DNA of 64,000 bases from Candidatus Melainabacteria bacterium (GCA_016193285.1 JACPSL010000036.1:1-64000), one strand, 5' to 3'. Shown: positions 52,995 through 63,085, counted from the first letter of the stretch. A program made the numbers and translations. The notes: generated by a model from the sequence alone, not told the origin.

Positions 52995-54455
52995 ATGAAA
53001 AGACTTATTATAATTGTTTTAATCTTTTGGTTATTCAGTGCAACTAAAGTTAATGCTCAAACTCAAGCTGTTAATAAAGATACTCAAAAAAATTCTGAAG
53101 GCTGGATTTTGAGTGGTTCTTGGAGGAGTCGTATTGAAGATTGGGATTATTTTGATCCTGGGAAATTAACAAGTGGGGGAAATAATAAATATGTCTTCAA
53201 TGGAAATTTATTTAGGATTAAAGCACTAAATGAAAAAAAATATACTGATACTGCTCTTGAGTTTTCTATCCCTTATTTTATAGCTCTTCCAAACAATGCA
53301 GCAGGACTTCCACCTTTTGGTCCTCTAGGACAAGGTGCTATTTACAGAGGAATAAACCAGGGTAATTTTACAAATATATTTCTTAAACAAGCATATGTAA
53401 AATTTAAAGGTATACCAGAAAAGCATACTAGCTTAAAGCTTGGCAGGTTTGAATTTGGAGATGGCAGTGAAGTTCAAGTCAGTGATAAAACTTTAGATTG
53501 GCTTAAGAAAAATCGGATAAACGAAAGATTAATTGGGAATTTTGGATTTACTCACATACAAAGAAGTTTTGATGGCTTTGAAACAAAATTTGATAATCCT
53601 AATTTAAATGCCACAGTTTTTGGAGCTTTTCCAACTCAAGGTATATTTGATTTACAAGGACATAAGGATATTCCTAAAGTTAGAGTTTTGTACACTGGTT
53701 TAACTAAAAAAGATAAGTCTGAAAAATCAGAAGGAAGACTTTATTATATTTTTTATAATGATGCTCGCAATGATGTGCTCAAAGTTGATAATCGTCCAAT
53801 ACCTGTAAGAACTTTAGATGATCAGGATCTTTATATCCATACATTAGGTGGACATTATATACGGAAGTTTGGTCCTTTTGATTTACTTAGTTGGGGAGCT
53901 CTTCAGGGTGGGGACTGGGGAGTACAAAAACACAGAGCATATGCATGGGATGCTGAAGGTGGTTTTAAACCTCCTAAGTTACCATGGAATCCTTGGCTAA
54001 GAGCTGGATGGACAATTACTTCTGGCGATAATAATCCAACAAATGGAACACATAATACTTTTTTTCAGTTACTTCCTACACCAAGAACCTATGCACGAAC
54101 TCCAATTTTTAATTTAATGAATACAGATGATAAGTTTATTCAGCTTGTTTTTAATCCAAGAAAAAAAATTACTACTCGTATTGATTTTCATAAAATTGAT
54201 TTAAATAAGCCAAAGGATCTTTGGTATTTTGGTGGGGGAGCATTTAGAAATAGTGTTTTTGGATACGGTGGATTACCAAGTGGAGAAAAAAGTGATTTTA
54301 TAAACTTACTTGATTTAAGTTTAGATTATGAAATTACTAAGTTTTTAAATTTTACTTTTTACTTTGGACATGTAATTGGTAAGGATGTTGTAAAAACTAC
54401 ATATCAAGGAAGAAGAGGAAATTATTTTTATTGGGAGATGACAAGAAAGTTTTAG
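52995..54455 (+). CDS. Alginate-export-type outer membrane beta-barrel
   Basis: Signal peptide (residues 1-21, IIIVLIFWLFSATKVNAQ). The mature part is rich in alternating aromatic beta strands: WILSGSWRSRIEDWDYF, TSLKLGRFEFGDGSE, LLSWGALQGGDWG, NPWLRAGWTITSGDNNPTNGTHNTFFQLLPTPRTYA. It ends in YWEMTRKF with a terminal phenylalanine, the BAM-recognition signature. The TxxSGDN...NGTHNTFFQLLPT block matches the alginate_exp family. 486 aa. Substrate is unknown. Confidence 0.82.
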   Translation: MKRLIIIVLIFWLFSATKVNAQTQAVNKDTQKNSEGWILSGSWRSRIEDWDYFDPGKLTSGGNNKYVFNGNLFRIKALNEKKYTDTALEFSIPYFIALPNNAAGLPPFGPLGQGAIYRGINQGNFTNIFLKQAYVKFKGIPEKHTSLKLGRFEFGDGSEVQVSDKTLDWLKKNRINERLIGNFGFTHIQRSFDGFETKFDNPNLNATVFGAFPTQGIFDLQGHKDIPKVRVLYTGLTKKDKSEKSEGRLYYIFYNDARNDVLKVDNRPIPVRTLDDQDLYIHTLGGHYIRKFGPFDLLSWGALQGGDWGVQKHRAYAWDAEGGFKPPKLPWNPWLRAGWTITSGDNNPTNGTHNTFFQLLPTPRTYARTPIFNLMNTDDKFIQLVFNPRKKITTRIDFHKIDLNKPKDLWYFGGGAFRNSVFGYGGLPSGEKSDFINLLDLSLDYEITKFLNFTFYFGHVIGKDVVKTTYQGRRGNYFYWEMTRKF

Positions 54456-54462
54456 TAATAGC

Positions 54463-54494
54463 ATAGGGGTCAGATCCATGGATCTGACCCCTAT
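54463..54494. repeat. Perfect 32-bp palindrome after the porin gene
   Basis: Left half begins ATAGGGGTCAGATCC and the right half is its exact complement (centre CCATGG). A TTTG-rich tract follows, so it could act as a terminator for the porin gene. Its core is shared with 52947-52971. Confidence 0.7.
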
Positions 54495-54620
54495 TTGTTC
54501 AGAGAATAACGTAGCCCTTGGTGCTCCTTAACTATTCATTACGTCCAATCTTAGAAAAAATTTATTTTCATGAAATTGTTATACGGATAATAAGCTTCTT
54601 AACCTGGGTAGGAAGCAAGT

Positions 54621-56222
54621 ATGGCAACAAGGGTTAACCCGATAAATAATAATTCTAATCTTGCAGTCAACTTAGTTCACCCAGGATTCAATGACTTCTT
54701 CAAGTGGATGAATGGAAAATTTAATCCAGAAGAGGCTAAGCAAAAAGGCTATTCAAATCTTTTTATAAAAACAAATGGTCTTATTTTAAATACTACAAAA
54801 TCTATTTGGAGTTTGCATCTTCCCCTACAAATTATTGGTTTATTTAGTGAAAGATTTCAAAAATTAGCAAAAGCATTTTATGGGGTGTGTTGGTCAATTG
54901 TTTATACCTCTCTTAGACCTTTTACTCCTGATAGAAAAACTTTAGGTGGCAATAAAGCTACACCACTTGTAAAAGAAGCATACAACTTAAATGAGCATTT
55001 TAGAGTTGGGATGGGAACAGTAGTTAGTGCACTTTATGGTGGTGGAGCATCTGGAATGTTATGGGGAGCAATTACAGGAGATGATAACTTCTTTGACAAA
55101 TCAGCAAAAGTTTATTCAACAGGAATGTTTAATCAAAATCAGATATTTGGTTCTATGAACCTAGAAAAACTTTTGTCAAGAAAGTTTAATAACAGCAGTG
55201 AACAATTGCCAGCCAAAGTAGACCAAGAACAAACTGGCGTTAAAGAAAAAATGGAGTTTCTTGATGCAGTACTTTTTATTCCAAATGTTATTGCAAGAGG
55301 ATTAGATACTGTGAAACTATTTGGGGGAGAATTAGGTGAAGGGTTACAAAGAAGCATCAATGCATTTGGAAAGTTTTCATATGGAACATGGGCTTGTAGA
55401 TTTGGGGAATTAAAGAAAAAGAAATCTAAAGAAGAAGATGGTTCAGAATATGGTGGAGATTTAGAACCTTTAAATCCAGATTTAGAAGGAGCTGCTGCAA
55501 AAGTTGATAAAACACTAAGAGCTACACAAGAAAAAAGCGCAAAAGTATTTCAAATAGTGATACCAGGACTTTCGTGGACATCTAGTTTACTTGAACTTGT
55601 AGGGCTTCATGAGCTATCTGAAAAAGTATTCAAGTGGGAAGGAATATTAGAAAGATTACATCCGACAATTGCAAGCTGGTGTATACGACATCCAATATTA
55701 AATTTATTTAAGAAAGTTGAAAGTAATCAACAAGAAATACAGAAGGAGGTTCGTGAAGATATATCAATTCATGAACAACATACTGCAACACAAGTTGAAG
55801 AAGAAGAAGAACCAGTTATACTTAGCTTTGTTGAATATGCAAAAAATAAGAGAGATGAAATAGAAAGAAAGAATGGAGAAAGTATGAAAGTTGATTTTAA
55901 TCTGGTTGAACTAGCAAAAACAAGTGGAGTAAACCCGGATCAGTTGAAAGAAGCTCTTAAATATGAGATAGAATTTCAAGGTGGATTGCAACAAAGTGAT
56001 CCTGGTATTGTAAGGCTGATTCAAGAAAATTACCCGGGTGATGTGATTCCTGAAATAGCTGATCGTGCAGATATTAAAACAGAAATTAAAAGAACTGCAG
56101 AAGAAATTGACGTACCTGATTGGATAATTTATCAGGCTCTAAGAATGGAATTGTTGGGTCAAAGAACAGGGTGGCCCGCTGATTATAGAAAGCTCAGAGA
56201 ACGAACCTCTCTCGCTGGTTAA
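54621..56222 (+). CDS. Unrecognised 533-residue protein
   Basis: Asn/Ser-rich N-terminus without a Sec signal (ATRVNPINNNSNLAVN), a semi-hydrophobic region (about 55-110 and 130-150, GVCWSIVYTSLRPF; VVSALYGGGASGMLWGA), then a charged helical C-terminus with acidic low-complexity EEEEEP. Two C-terminal helical repeats (about 410-455 and 490-533). TAGGAAG precedes the ATG. No family recognised. A decayed copy of its C-terminus follows downstream. Confidence 0.65.
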   Translation: MATRVNPINNNSNLAVNLVHPGFNDFFKWMNGKFNPEEAKQKGYSNLFIKTNGLILNTTKSIWSLHLPLQIIGLFSERFQKLAKAFYGVCWSIVYTSLRPFTPDRKTLGGNKATPLVKEAYNLNEHFRVGMGTVVSALYGGGASGMLWGAITGDDNFFDKSAKVYSTGMFNQNQIFGSMNLEKLLSRKFNNSSEQLPAKVDQEQTGVKEKMEFLDAVLFIPNVIARGLDTVKLFGGELGEGLQRSINAFGKFSYGTWACRFGELKKKKSKEEDGSEYGGDLEPLNPDLEGAAAKVDKTLRATQEKSAKVFQIVIPGLSWTSSLLELVGLHELSEKVFKWEGILERLHPTIASWCIRHPILNLFKKVESNQQEIQKEVREDISIHEQHTATQVEEEEEPVILSFVEYAKNKRDEIERKNGESMKVDFNLVELAKTSGVNPDQLKEALKYEIEFQGGLQQSDPGIVRLIQENYPGDVIPEIADRADIKTEIKRTAEEIDVPDWIIYQALRMELLGQRTGWPADYRKLRERTSLAG

Positions 56223-56236
56223 TAATGAAGAATAAC

Positions 56237-56870
56237 AGGCAGTTATACTAAAGTTTGTTCCAAAAGTAGTAGAAGTTGCTCAAGATACAGAAAATACATC
56301 TAATCAAGTAGTAGAAAGAAATGATGATTTAATGAAAGTTACTTTTGACATAGCAAAAACACCAAAGGTAGTAGAACTTTTACAAGGGAAAATCCCACAG
56401 GAGGATACAGTAGGTACTCCAATAGATGATGCGGTTATTACAATGGTAGATGCAGTCGAAGCTGCTGAAGAAGGAATAATTAACTGGGAATCCATTATGT
56501 CTGCTTGCAGAGAAGGAAAAATAAGCAGCACTGTTGTGGAAGAATGTTGGAAACATTTTCCTGTTGATGATCGTTTAGATAATTTGTTTGCACAGGCTAG
56601 AGATGCAGCTTATATGACAGAATTAAAAGAAAAAAGTATTCACCAGTATAATACTGTTCTCAGAGCTTGTGCGAGCTAGCTAGAAGTTAATTTTGAACTA
56701 GGTGAAAAAAGTAAGTTTTGCTTGGAAGAAAGTTTAGATTAGATAATCCAGAACTATATAACCTTGACGGGACTACAAAAATTATTCATGACAAGGTGAA
56801 AATTGAAGAAGAAAAAGACTTGGTTGCTGAAGCTACTTGAGCCAAACTTAGTAGAGAACGAACTGGCGAA
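56237..56870 (+). pseudogene. Decayed tandem copy of the 54621 protein C-terminus
   Basis: Open frame from about 56237 to a stop at 56677-56679, best ATG 56332 (115 codons). Its VERNDDLMKVTFDIAKTPK parallels ERKNGESMKVDFNLVELAKTS of the upstream protein. Beyond the stop, disjointed frames continue (DNPELYNLDG, then KLSRERT), matching the upstream end KLRERTS. Stops and frame changes are visible. The 115-codon piece could still be expressed. Confidence 0.55.
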
Positions 56871-56880
56871 CTGGCGAAAA

Positions 56881-58023
56881 TTACCTTAAAAATATTTCTT
56901 TAGCAATAATGAGTCTTTGTATTTGAGAAGTACCTTCATAGATTTGAAATATTTTTGCATCCCTCATAAGTTTACTAACAGGATATTCGTTTGAGTATCC
57001 GTAACCACCAAGGATTTGTACTGCATCAGTTGTAACTTTCATAACAGTATCTGCAGCAAATCTTTTTGCAAAAGATGCTAACTTTGTATTTCTAATATTA
57101 TTGTCATGTGCCCATGCTGCTTGCCATGTAAGTAGCCTTGCAGCTTCAATCTCAGAAGCCATGTCTGCTATGAGAAAATTAATACCTTCATGCATTGCAA
57201 TAGGTACCCCAAATGAGATTCTTGTTTTTGAGTATTCTATTGCGTGTTCCATAGCTCTTCTGGCAACACCAACAGCATTTGCTGCAATTCCAGGCCTTGT
57301 ATAATCAAAAGCTTTCATTGCAATCTTAAAACCATCACCTTCTTGTCCTAAAAGATTAAACTTAGGTACTTTAACATCTTCAAAAGTAATAGCATGGGTA
57401 GCAGAAGCTCTTTGCCCCATCATGTCTTCTTTTTTACCAATTTTAATACCAGTAGTATCTGCATCTACTATAAAAGCACTTACCCCTTTGTGTCCTTTAG
57501 ACATGTCAGTTTTTGCTAAAACATAAAACCATTTTGCAACACTTGCTCCTGTAATCCATTGTTTTGAACCGTTAATAATATATTCACTCCCAATAAGTTT
57601 TGCTGTAGTTTGAATACCACTAACATCAGATCCAGCTTGTGGTTCAGTTACTGCATAAGATGCAAAAGTTAATTCTTTTGTCATCATACTTAAATATTTT
57701 TTCTTTTGATCTTCACTTCCAGCAATTATTACAGGTGCAGTTGCTAAATGATTTACAGCAAATGCAGTTGTAATGCCTGAACAACCCCAGGAAAGTTCTT
57801 CTGTAATAATTACCTCATCTAAAGCTTTAAGTCCTGGACCATTATATTCAAGTGGTATATTGAGATTCATTAATCCAACTTCAAAAGCTCTTTTAGCAAT
57901 TTCCATAGGAAATTTACCAGTTTTATCATGCTCTTCAGCATGTGGTTGAATTTCTTTGACTGAGAATTCTCTAGCTAATCTTTGAAGTTCTTTTTGTTCA
58001 TCAGTTAAACTAAAGTCAATCAT
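56881..58023 (-). CDS. Acyl-CoA dehydrogenase
   Basis: 380 aa with all ACAD features: [36 protein letters not shown], catalytic base in [15 protein letters not shown]. Similar to short/branched-chain members. It begins 1 bp after the cytochrome c stop, so it is the last gene of the nar-bc operon. That linkage suggests acyl-CoA oxidation supplies electrons to the quinone pool, although ETF genes are not seen. Confidence 0.92.
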   Translation of the reverse strand: MIDFSLTDEQKELQRLAREFSVKEIQPHAEEHDKTGKFPMEIAKRAFEVGLMNLNIPLEYNGPGLKALDEVIITEELSWGCSGITTAFAVNHLATAPVIIAGSEDQKKKYLSMMTKELTFASYAVTEPQAGSDVSGIQTTAKLIGSEYIINGSKQWITGASVAKWFYVLAKTDMSKGHKGVSAFIVDADTTGIKIGKKEDMMGQRASATHAITFEDVKVPKFNLLGQEGDGFKIAMKAFDYTRPGIAANAVGVARRAMEHAIEYSKTRISFGVPIAMHEGINFLIADMASEIEAARLLTWQAAWAHDNNIRNTKLASFAKRFAADTVMKVTTDAVQILGGYGYSNEYPVSKLMRDAKIFQIYEGTSQIQRLIIAKEIFLR

Positions 58024-58024
58024 T

Positions 58025-58642
58025 TTACTCTTTTATATCTTCTCCTAATTCATCTAAAATAGCTTGGTTATGCACTCCTATGAGCCATTGTGCAAAACCA
58101 TAAAATAATAAACCTATTGAAAAGAAAGCAAGGATTATATGATAGAGATTCTTTTTTATATTAGCAATGAAAAGTTTTACTGGATGTCCATCTTCTTTGC
58201 TAGTTGCAAGCGTCCCGTCGAGGTATTCTTCGCTATCGGGAATACCGTCGTTATCTATATCTAACTCGTTTCCTATTTCTTTTGCTAAATTCTCAGGATG
58301 GCTTTTAAGTTTTACAAATCCTTTCTTGCCTAAAATATAAATTAATTTATTTCCAAATTCATTTAAAATAGGACTATTAACTTTTTGGTGTGGTTCAAAA
58401 GCAGTTCTTGCTTCCATTAATTTTTTAAGTTCTTCTTTATTTAGTGATCCAATTTGACCAGGGCCATTCCCATCAGGACCGTCACTGTTTGTATGGCATA
58501 AAGCACAGTTTATATTCCTGCCAGATGTCTTAAGAGAGTATTCATAAAACTCAGAATAAGCATGTGCTTGTAACAAAGGTGTAGCTAAAACAAAAAGCAG
58601 GAAAGAGACTAAAAGAAAGACAAGCTTCACGTTTTTACCCAT
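58025..58642 (-). CDS. Membrane-anchored monohaem cytochrome c
   Basis: Signal peptide (about 1-28), one haem motif CALCH (Cys46, Cys49, His50), an EF-hand-like [13 protein letters not shown] loop (about 127-139), and a C-terminal anchor (about 168-190, [22 protein letters not shown]). 205 aa. No clear Met ligand motif can be assigned. Start overlaps the cytochrome b stop by 8 bp. It would sit in the periplasm as the c-type partner of the bc module. Confidence 0.82.
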   Translation of the reverse strand: MGKNVKLVFLLVSFLLFVLATPLLQAHAYSEFYEYSLKTSGRNINCALCHTNSDGPDGNGPGQIGSLNKEELKKLMEARTAFEPHQKVNSPILNEFGNKLIYILGKKGFVKLKSHPENLAKEIGNELDIDNDGIPDSEEYLDGTLATSKEDGHPVKLFIANIKKNLYHIILAFFSIGLLFYGFAQWLIGVHNQAILDELGEDIKE

Positions 58643-59732
58643 CTCCTTTTATTAAATGAAAAATCATATCGCCAAATATTGTCATAATTACAAAATAAGA
58701 AAAAGCTAATATTGAAAGAAAAGTAAGCATCTTTCTACTTGTTCCAGCAAATATTTTTGGAACAAGAAATAACACAATAACTATAGTAGTAAGGGCAAGT
58801 ATAATTATCCAAAAAGGTAACAGCTCCATTGGGTAATATACGAAGAAAAAATACCATTCTGGTTTAATTCCTTCAGGTGTTGAACCCGAGGGATTATACG
58901 GCTCCATAAATGGATAAGCAAAAAATGATTCAAAAGGAATTGTAATAGCAAGTACAAATAAAATAAAAAAAGTAACAGTCCATAAGCTAAAATCTTTAAT
59001 TAAGAAATTAGGAAAAAACTTTTCAGAACTTTCAACGCTTCCATCTACCCCTTTACTCATTCCTTGTAATTGAACTGAAAGTAAATGAACTCCTAAAATT
59101 CCAAATATGAGTAATGGAAGAACAACAACATGAATTGAAAAAAACCTGCTTAATGTTTCTTGTCCTACTGTTTGTCCTCCTTGAATTAATTCAATTAACT
59201 TATTAGGTAATTCTGAAAAAGTACCAGGTAAATATGGACTAACTGCACCTATAAACTGTAAGCCAACTTTTGTAGCATTTACTGAAAGCTGATGCCATGG
59301 TAGTAGATAGCCAGTAAATGCAAATATAAAAGTAGTAAATAAAAGAAATACCCCACTCCACCATGTAACTTCTCTAGGTTTTTCAAATGCTTTCATTGCA
59401 AAGGTAGTTAATAAATGTATAATTGCAGCAAGTACCATTATTGAACTACTCCAAGAATGAAGATTTCTTATAACTGCTCCACCAGGTACTTTATCAGAAA
59501 TAAATTTTACAGAATCATATGCTTCTTCTATTGTTGGCTGGTAGTAAAAAAGTAAAAGAAGTCCTGTAATAAGCTGGATGATAAAAAGTAAAAGTGTTAG
59601 GCCACCAAGATAGTATGCCCATTTCATTTTATGATTAGGGACCTCCTTCTTCATAAGCATTGACTGTAAATTCATTTTTTCCAGGGGAAATCTTTCTTGT
59701 ATAAAGTTAGAAATTTGAATTAAAACATTCAT
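58635..59732 (-). CDS. Cytochrome b (fused b6/subunit IV type)
   Basis: Eight-helix cytochrome b, 365 aa. Haem ligands His92, His106, His201 and His216; the 14 residues between the last two are the b6-type spacing rather than the mitochondrial 13. The Qo motif PEWY lies in GIKPEWYFFFVYYPMELLPFW. The N-terminal b6-like and C-terminal subunit-IV-like parts are in one chain. Overlaps narI-Rieske by ATGA. Confidence 0.93.
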   Translation of the reverse strand: MNVLIQISNFIQERFPLEKMNLQSMLMKKEVPNHKMKWAYYLGGLTLLLFIIQLITGLLLLFYYQPTIEEAYDSVKFISDKVPGGAVIRNLHSWSSSIMVLAAIIHLLTTFAMKAFEKPREVTWWSGVFLLFTTFIFAFTGYLLPWHQLSVNATKVGLQFIGAVSPYLPGTFSELPNKLIELIQGGQTVGQETLSRFFSIHVVVLPLLIFGILGVHLLSVQLQGMSKGVDGSVESSEKFFPNFLIKDFSLWTVTFFILFVLAITIPFESFFAYPFMEPYNPSGSTPEGIKPEWYFFFVYYPMELLPFWIIILALTTIVIVLFLVPKIFAGTSRKMLTFLSILAFSYFVIMTIFGDMIFHLIKGDG

Positions 59733-61012
59733 GAAAATTCATTCCTTGGAATATAAACCTTATACTCACTGAATTTTGTTTTATTTATTTTATCTACGTT
59801 AGTTACAATTTTATTGCTTGAATCTTTTAAGACATATTTAATTTGTGAAAGTGGTTTTAGGGCAGGACCGTCAATTACATTTCCTGTTTTAATATCAAAA
59901 TGTGAGATATGACAAGGACAAAGGAGCTTTCCACCTTCAGCTTTACTTATAATTGTGCAACCTAAATGGGGGCATTTTGCAGAGTAAAGCATAGGCAGTC
60001 CGTCTTCTCCCTTAAAAGCAAGCCCAGGCTTCATTTCATAGTCAATAAAATATATGCCTTGATCATTCTTTAAACTTTTTAAATCCGCAATAAAAATAAA
60101 ATCCTTAGTTAATCGCTCATGTTCAAGTTCTTTTTGATAAGCTGCTGCTTTTATTTTTTCTAACCTCTTTTTTAATAGCTCAGCTTTTTCTTTTCTTGAT
60201 AAAGATGGCCCCATAAAAAATGGAATTACTTTGTCTATAATGCCAATAGCTAGAAGTACCATTCCCAGAGTAATACTTAAAATAGCTTTTAAAAAACGTC
60301 TTCTTGTTTCAGCTTGAGTTTTAGCAATCACTACTGCTTTCTTAGGCTCTCTAAAATTCCAAATCACTACTTGAGGTAATCTGTATAAGTACTCAAGTGG
60401 TAATGAAAACATGTGAACAAGCCTTGTAAAAGGAATCAGGAGTATTATTAGCCAAGCTAAAACAATGTGGGATTTAATGACAAAAGGCATATCCTTGACA
60501 TATGAAATATCAGGATTGAAGAATAAAATACTTAACACATAAGGACTAACTGTTCCTGGTGACCATGAAGCTCCCCATTTATATAAGGTAGCAGTTAAAA
60601 TTCCAAGAAATACTTGAACAGTTAAAAGTAGCAAAACTATAAGATCCATTGTTGAAGTAACTGCTTGAATTCTTGGATCCCTTAATCGCCTGATAAAAAG
60701 GATTACTAAACCTAAAAAAGCAAATAGTGCTGCAATTAGTCCCATACTTTCAAAGGTATAAAGTATTCTAATATCTGCAACTAGTGACTGTAAGAATTTT
60801 GGTGCAAAAAAAGCAACTCCATGCCATAAAATAATTAATCCAATACCAAGATGCCAAGGAACTGAACCCCAAAGTAGTTTTTCTTTTTCTAAAAATTGTG
60901 ATGATAAAGATGAAAAACCAAATTTGTTTGAGTTAAATCTATAGATAGATACAAAAATTACAGAAAATAATGCTATGTATGGAAGTCCAATTAAAAGAAA
61001 GAAGTCATGCAT
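59729..61012 (-). CDS. NarI nitrate reductase gamma subunit fused to a Rieske protein
   Basis: Residues 1-220 are a NarI cytochrome b: five helices with haem ligands His54, His64, His182 and His200, matching the E. coli spacing 56/66 and 187/205. Residues 237-243 TRRRFLK form a Tat-like motif before a sixth helix (about 244-267). A helical linker (270-300) leads to a Rieske domain: CPHLGC (Cys347, His349, Cys352) and CPCH (Cys365, Cys367, His368), complete for a 2Fe-2S centre. Both domains appear intact. No stop or frameshift separates them. I know of separate NarI and Rieske subunits in nitrate reductases; this in-frame fusion is the unusual feature. Confidence 0.93.
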   Translation of the reverse strand: MHDFFLLIGLPYIALFSVIFVSIYRFNSNKFGFSSLSSQFLEKEKLLWGSVPWHLGIGLIILWHGVAFFAPKFLQSLVADIRILYTFESMGLIAALFAFLGLVILFIRRLRDPRIQAVTSTMDLIVLLLLTVQVFLGILTATLYKWGASWSPGTVSPYVLSILFFNPDISYVKDMPFVIKSHIVLAWLIILLIPFTRLVHMFSLPLEYLYRLPQVVIWNFREPKKAVVIAKTQAETRRRFLKAILSITLGMVLLAIGIIDKVIPFFMGPSLSRKEKAELLKKRLEKIKAAAYQKELEHERLTKDFIFIADLKSLKNDQGIYFIDYEMKPGLAFKGEDGLPMLYSAKCPHLGCTIISKAEGGKLLCPCHISHFDIKTGNVIDGPALKPLSQIKYVLKDSSNKIVTNVDKINKTKFSEYKVYIPRNEFS

Positions 61013-61559
61013 GTCTTAACTCCTTTACTATACTTAACTCTGCAATTTTTTTTATAGCCGTGAGTAAATATTTATATGGATTTGAATTGTTATTTTTGTT
61101 TTCAAGCTCCTTTAACATTAAATTGATTGGATGAATTACACATTCAGCAAGAAGGGTATTATACTTATCTTTATCATTAAGACTGGAAGCAAGTTTTAAG
61201 ATTTGTGAAATATGATCTGGCAATTCACTGTTGTTGTTTAAATTATTTTCTTTATATGCTTGCTTTAAACGTGTCATGAGAGTACCTCTTTTATAACCAT
61301 CTTCACCAAATATATGAACTCCAATATAAGGAGTACAAGCAGGATTTAATTCAAAAGTTTTTACATAAAGCTCTTGTAATTTTTCTTTTGAATTTTCTTT
61401 TACAAAAGATGAAAATTTATTAAATAGATTTTTAATTTCTTTAACCTCGTTATCAAAATTATTTAACATAGTTTCACAACTATTTAGTAAGTTACAAAAA
61501 CCATCTTGTGGATATTCCAAGAGTTCTGCAAGTGAGTAAAAGTTATTTTTTTGATTCAT
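61005..61559 (-). CDS. narJ: Nitrate reductase molybdenum cofactor assembly chaperone
   Basis: NarJ/TorD-type helical chaperone: LAELLEYPQDGF near the N-terminus, ELYVKTFELNPACTPYIGVHIFGEDGYKRGTLMTRLKQAY in mid-protein, and DHISQILKLASSL. 184 aa. Overlaps narH (TAATG) and the narI-Rieske start (8 bp). Acts on NarG before membrane attachment. Confidence 0.93.
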   Translation of the reverse strand: MNQKNNFYSLAELLEYPQDGFCNLLNSCETMLNNFDNEVKEIKNLFNKFSSFVKENSKEKLQELYVKTFELNPACTPYIGVHIFGEDGYKRGTLMTRLKQAYKENNLNNNSELPDHISQILKLASSLNDKDKYNTLLAECVIHPINLMLKELENKNNNSNPYKYLLTAIKKIAELSIVKELRHA

Positions 61560-63052
61560 TAAAATCCTCTCCTTGGCTCTTTTATCTCTCCATATCCTGT
61601 GCAGCCCTTACAAACTTCTGGTTCTTTAGTAACCATTGCTTCTTCTCTTTGAATTGGTGGTAAGACAAATCTTTCGTTTACAGTTGCAAGAGAAGTTATT
61701 TTATATATTTCTTCAGCTTCATTTTCAGTAAGATATGCTTCTCTCATTATTTCATACACTTTACCGTTATCTAGATCTCCTAACTGCTGCATCCTTTTAA
61801 AATAACGTACAGCCATCATTTTCTTTAATGCATAAGTAATAATTTCTTCATTTCCTGCACTAAATAATTTTGCAAGATATTTTATGGAAAGTCTTGCATG
61901 TTCTAAGCTTGTAAAAAATTCTTTGGCTGAATGATCATATAATCTGTTTACAACTTTTCCTAAAACAGGAAGTAATGGAGGGACATAAAAAAGCATTGGT
62001 GATGTTCTATACTCTGGATGTAATGGTAGAGCTAATTTCCATTCAACAACATATTTATAGACAGGCGAATTACAAGCAGCATCAAGGAAATTGTCACTTA
62101 TTCCATTTGCTTTAGCAGCTTCTATAATCTTTGGATCATATGGATTTAAGATTATTTTTCTTTGAGACTCAACTAAGCTATGTTCTGGAACTTTCATTGC
62201 TTCTTGTATTTGTTCTGCGTCATAAAGTAAAACTCCTAAATATCTTATTCGCCCAACACATGATTGGAAACATGAAGGAGGCTGCCCTGTTTCAAGTCTT
62301 GGATAGCATAATATGCATTTTTCAGCTTTTCCTGTTTTCCAGTTATAATACATTTTTTTGTATGGGCAAGCTACAATACAAGCACGCCAGCCTCTGCATT
62401 TATTCTGATTAACAAGTACAATACCATCTTCTCCTCTTTTATAAAGTGCTCCTGATGGACAAGCTGCTACACAAGAGGGGTTCACACAATGATTACAAAT
62501 TCTTGGGAGATACATCATTGAAATATTTTCAATTTCCATCATTAAGTCTCGTTCATCCTGAGATAAACTTTGAAGATTAGGATCATTTTTTGCATAAAGG
62601 TTTGAGCCACCAAGATCATCATCCCAGTTTGGCCCAGCTTTAATCTCTACTTGTTCTCCTGTTATTTTTGATATTGGAATTGCAGTTGGTTGATCATCAC
62701 TTAAAGGTGCATTAAATAAATCTTCATATTTATATGTCCACGGTTCGTAATAATCATCAAGACCAGGCATATTTGGATCATAAAATAACTGTAATAAACT
62801 TTGTAATTTGTTATCTGTTTTTTTTAGTTTAAGTTTATCTTTAACTAATTCCCATCCACCATTGTACTTTTCTTGATCTTCCCATTTAATAGGGAAACCT
62901 GTTCCTGGCTTGGTTTCTACATTATTCCACCACATATATTCTGTACCTTCACGATCAGTCCAGATATTTTTACAGGAGACACTACATGTGTGACAACCTA
63001 TACATTTATCTAAGTGAAATACTACTCCTACTTGTGCTCTTACATCCGTCAT
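61559..63052 (-). CDS. narH: Nitrate reductase beta subunit
   Basis: Electron-transfer subunit with four Fe-S clusters. Cys17, Cys20, Cys23 and Cys27 (CIGCHTCSVSCKN); CNHCVNPSCVAACP; CRGWRACIVACPYKK with Trp replacing a Cys as in [3Fe-4S] NarH; and CILCYPRLETGQPPSCFQSCVGRIRYLG. 497 aa, within the normal range. Between narG and narJ. Confidence 0.97.
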   Translation of the reverse strand: MTDVRAQVGVVFHLDKCIGCHTCSVSCKNIWTDREGTEYMWWNNVETKPGTGFPIKWEDQEKYNGGWELVKDKLKLKKTDNKLQSLLQLFYDPNMPGLDDYYEPWTYKYEDLFNAPLSDDQPTAIPISKITGEQVEIKAGPNWDDDLGGSNLYAKNDPNLQSLSQDERDLMMEIENISMMYLPRICNHCVNPSCVAACPSGALYKRGEDGIVLVNQNKCRGWRACIVACPYKKMYYNWKTGKAEKCILCYPRLETGQPPSCFQSCVGRIRYLGVLLYDAEQIQEAMKVPEHSLVESQRKIILNPYDPKIIEAAKANGISDNFLDAACNSPVYKYVVEWKLALPLHPEYRTSPMLFYVPPLLPVLGKVVNRLYDHSAKEFFTSLEHARLSIKYLAKLFSAGNEEIITYALKKMMAVRYFKRMQQLGDLDNGKVYEIMREAYLTENEAEEIYKITSLATVNERFVLPPIQREEAMVTKEPEVCKGCTGYGEIKEPRRGF

Positions 63053-63064
63053 TCTTTATAATAT

Positions 63065-63085
63065 AGTTTCAGACAAGCTGAAACT
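63065..63085 (-). promoter_or_regulatory. Intercistronic hairpin between narG and narH
   Basis: AGTTTCAG (63065-63072) pairs with CTGAAACT (63078-63085) around ACAAG. A second inverted pair CAAATCC/GGATTTG and a repeat GACAAATCC lie between it and narG. The narG-narH gap (119 bp) is the widest in an operon otherwise overlapping. Could stabilise or attenuate the transcript. Confidence 0.45.

Noticed and set aside
56332-56679. Independent 115-residue gene
   Set aside because: It resembles a decayed copy of the upstream C-terminus, and no ribosome site is seen; expression is possible but not assumed.
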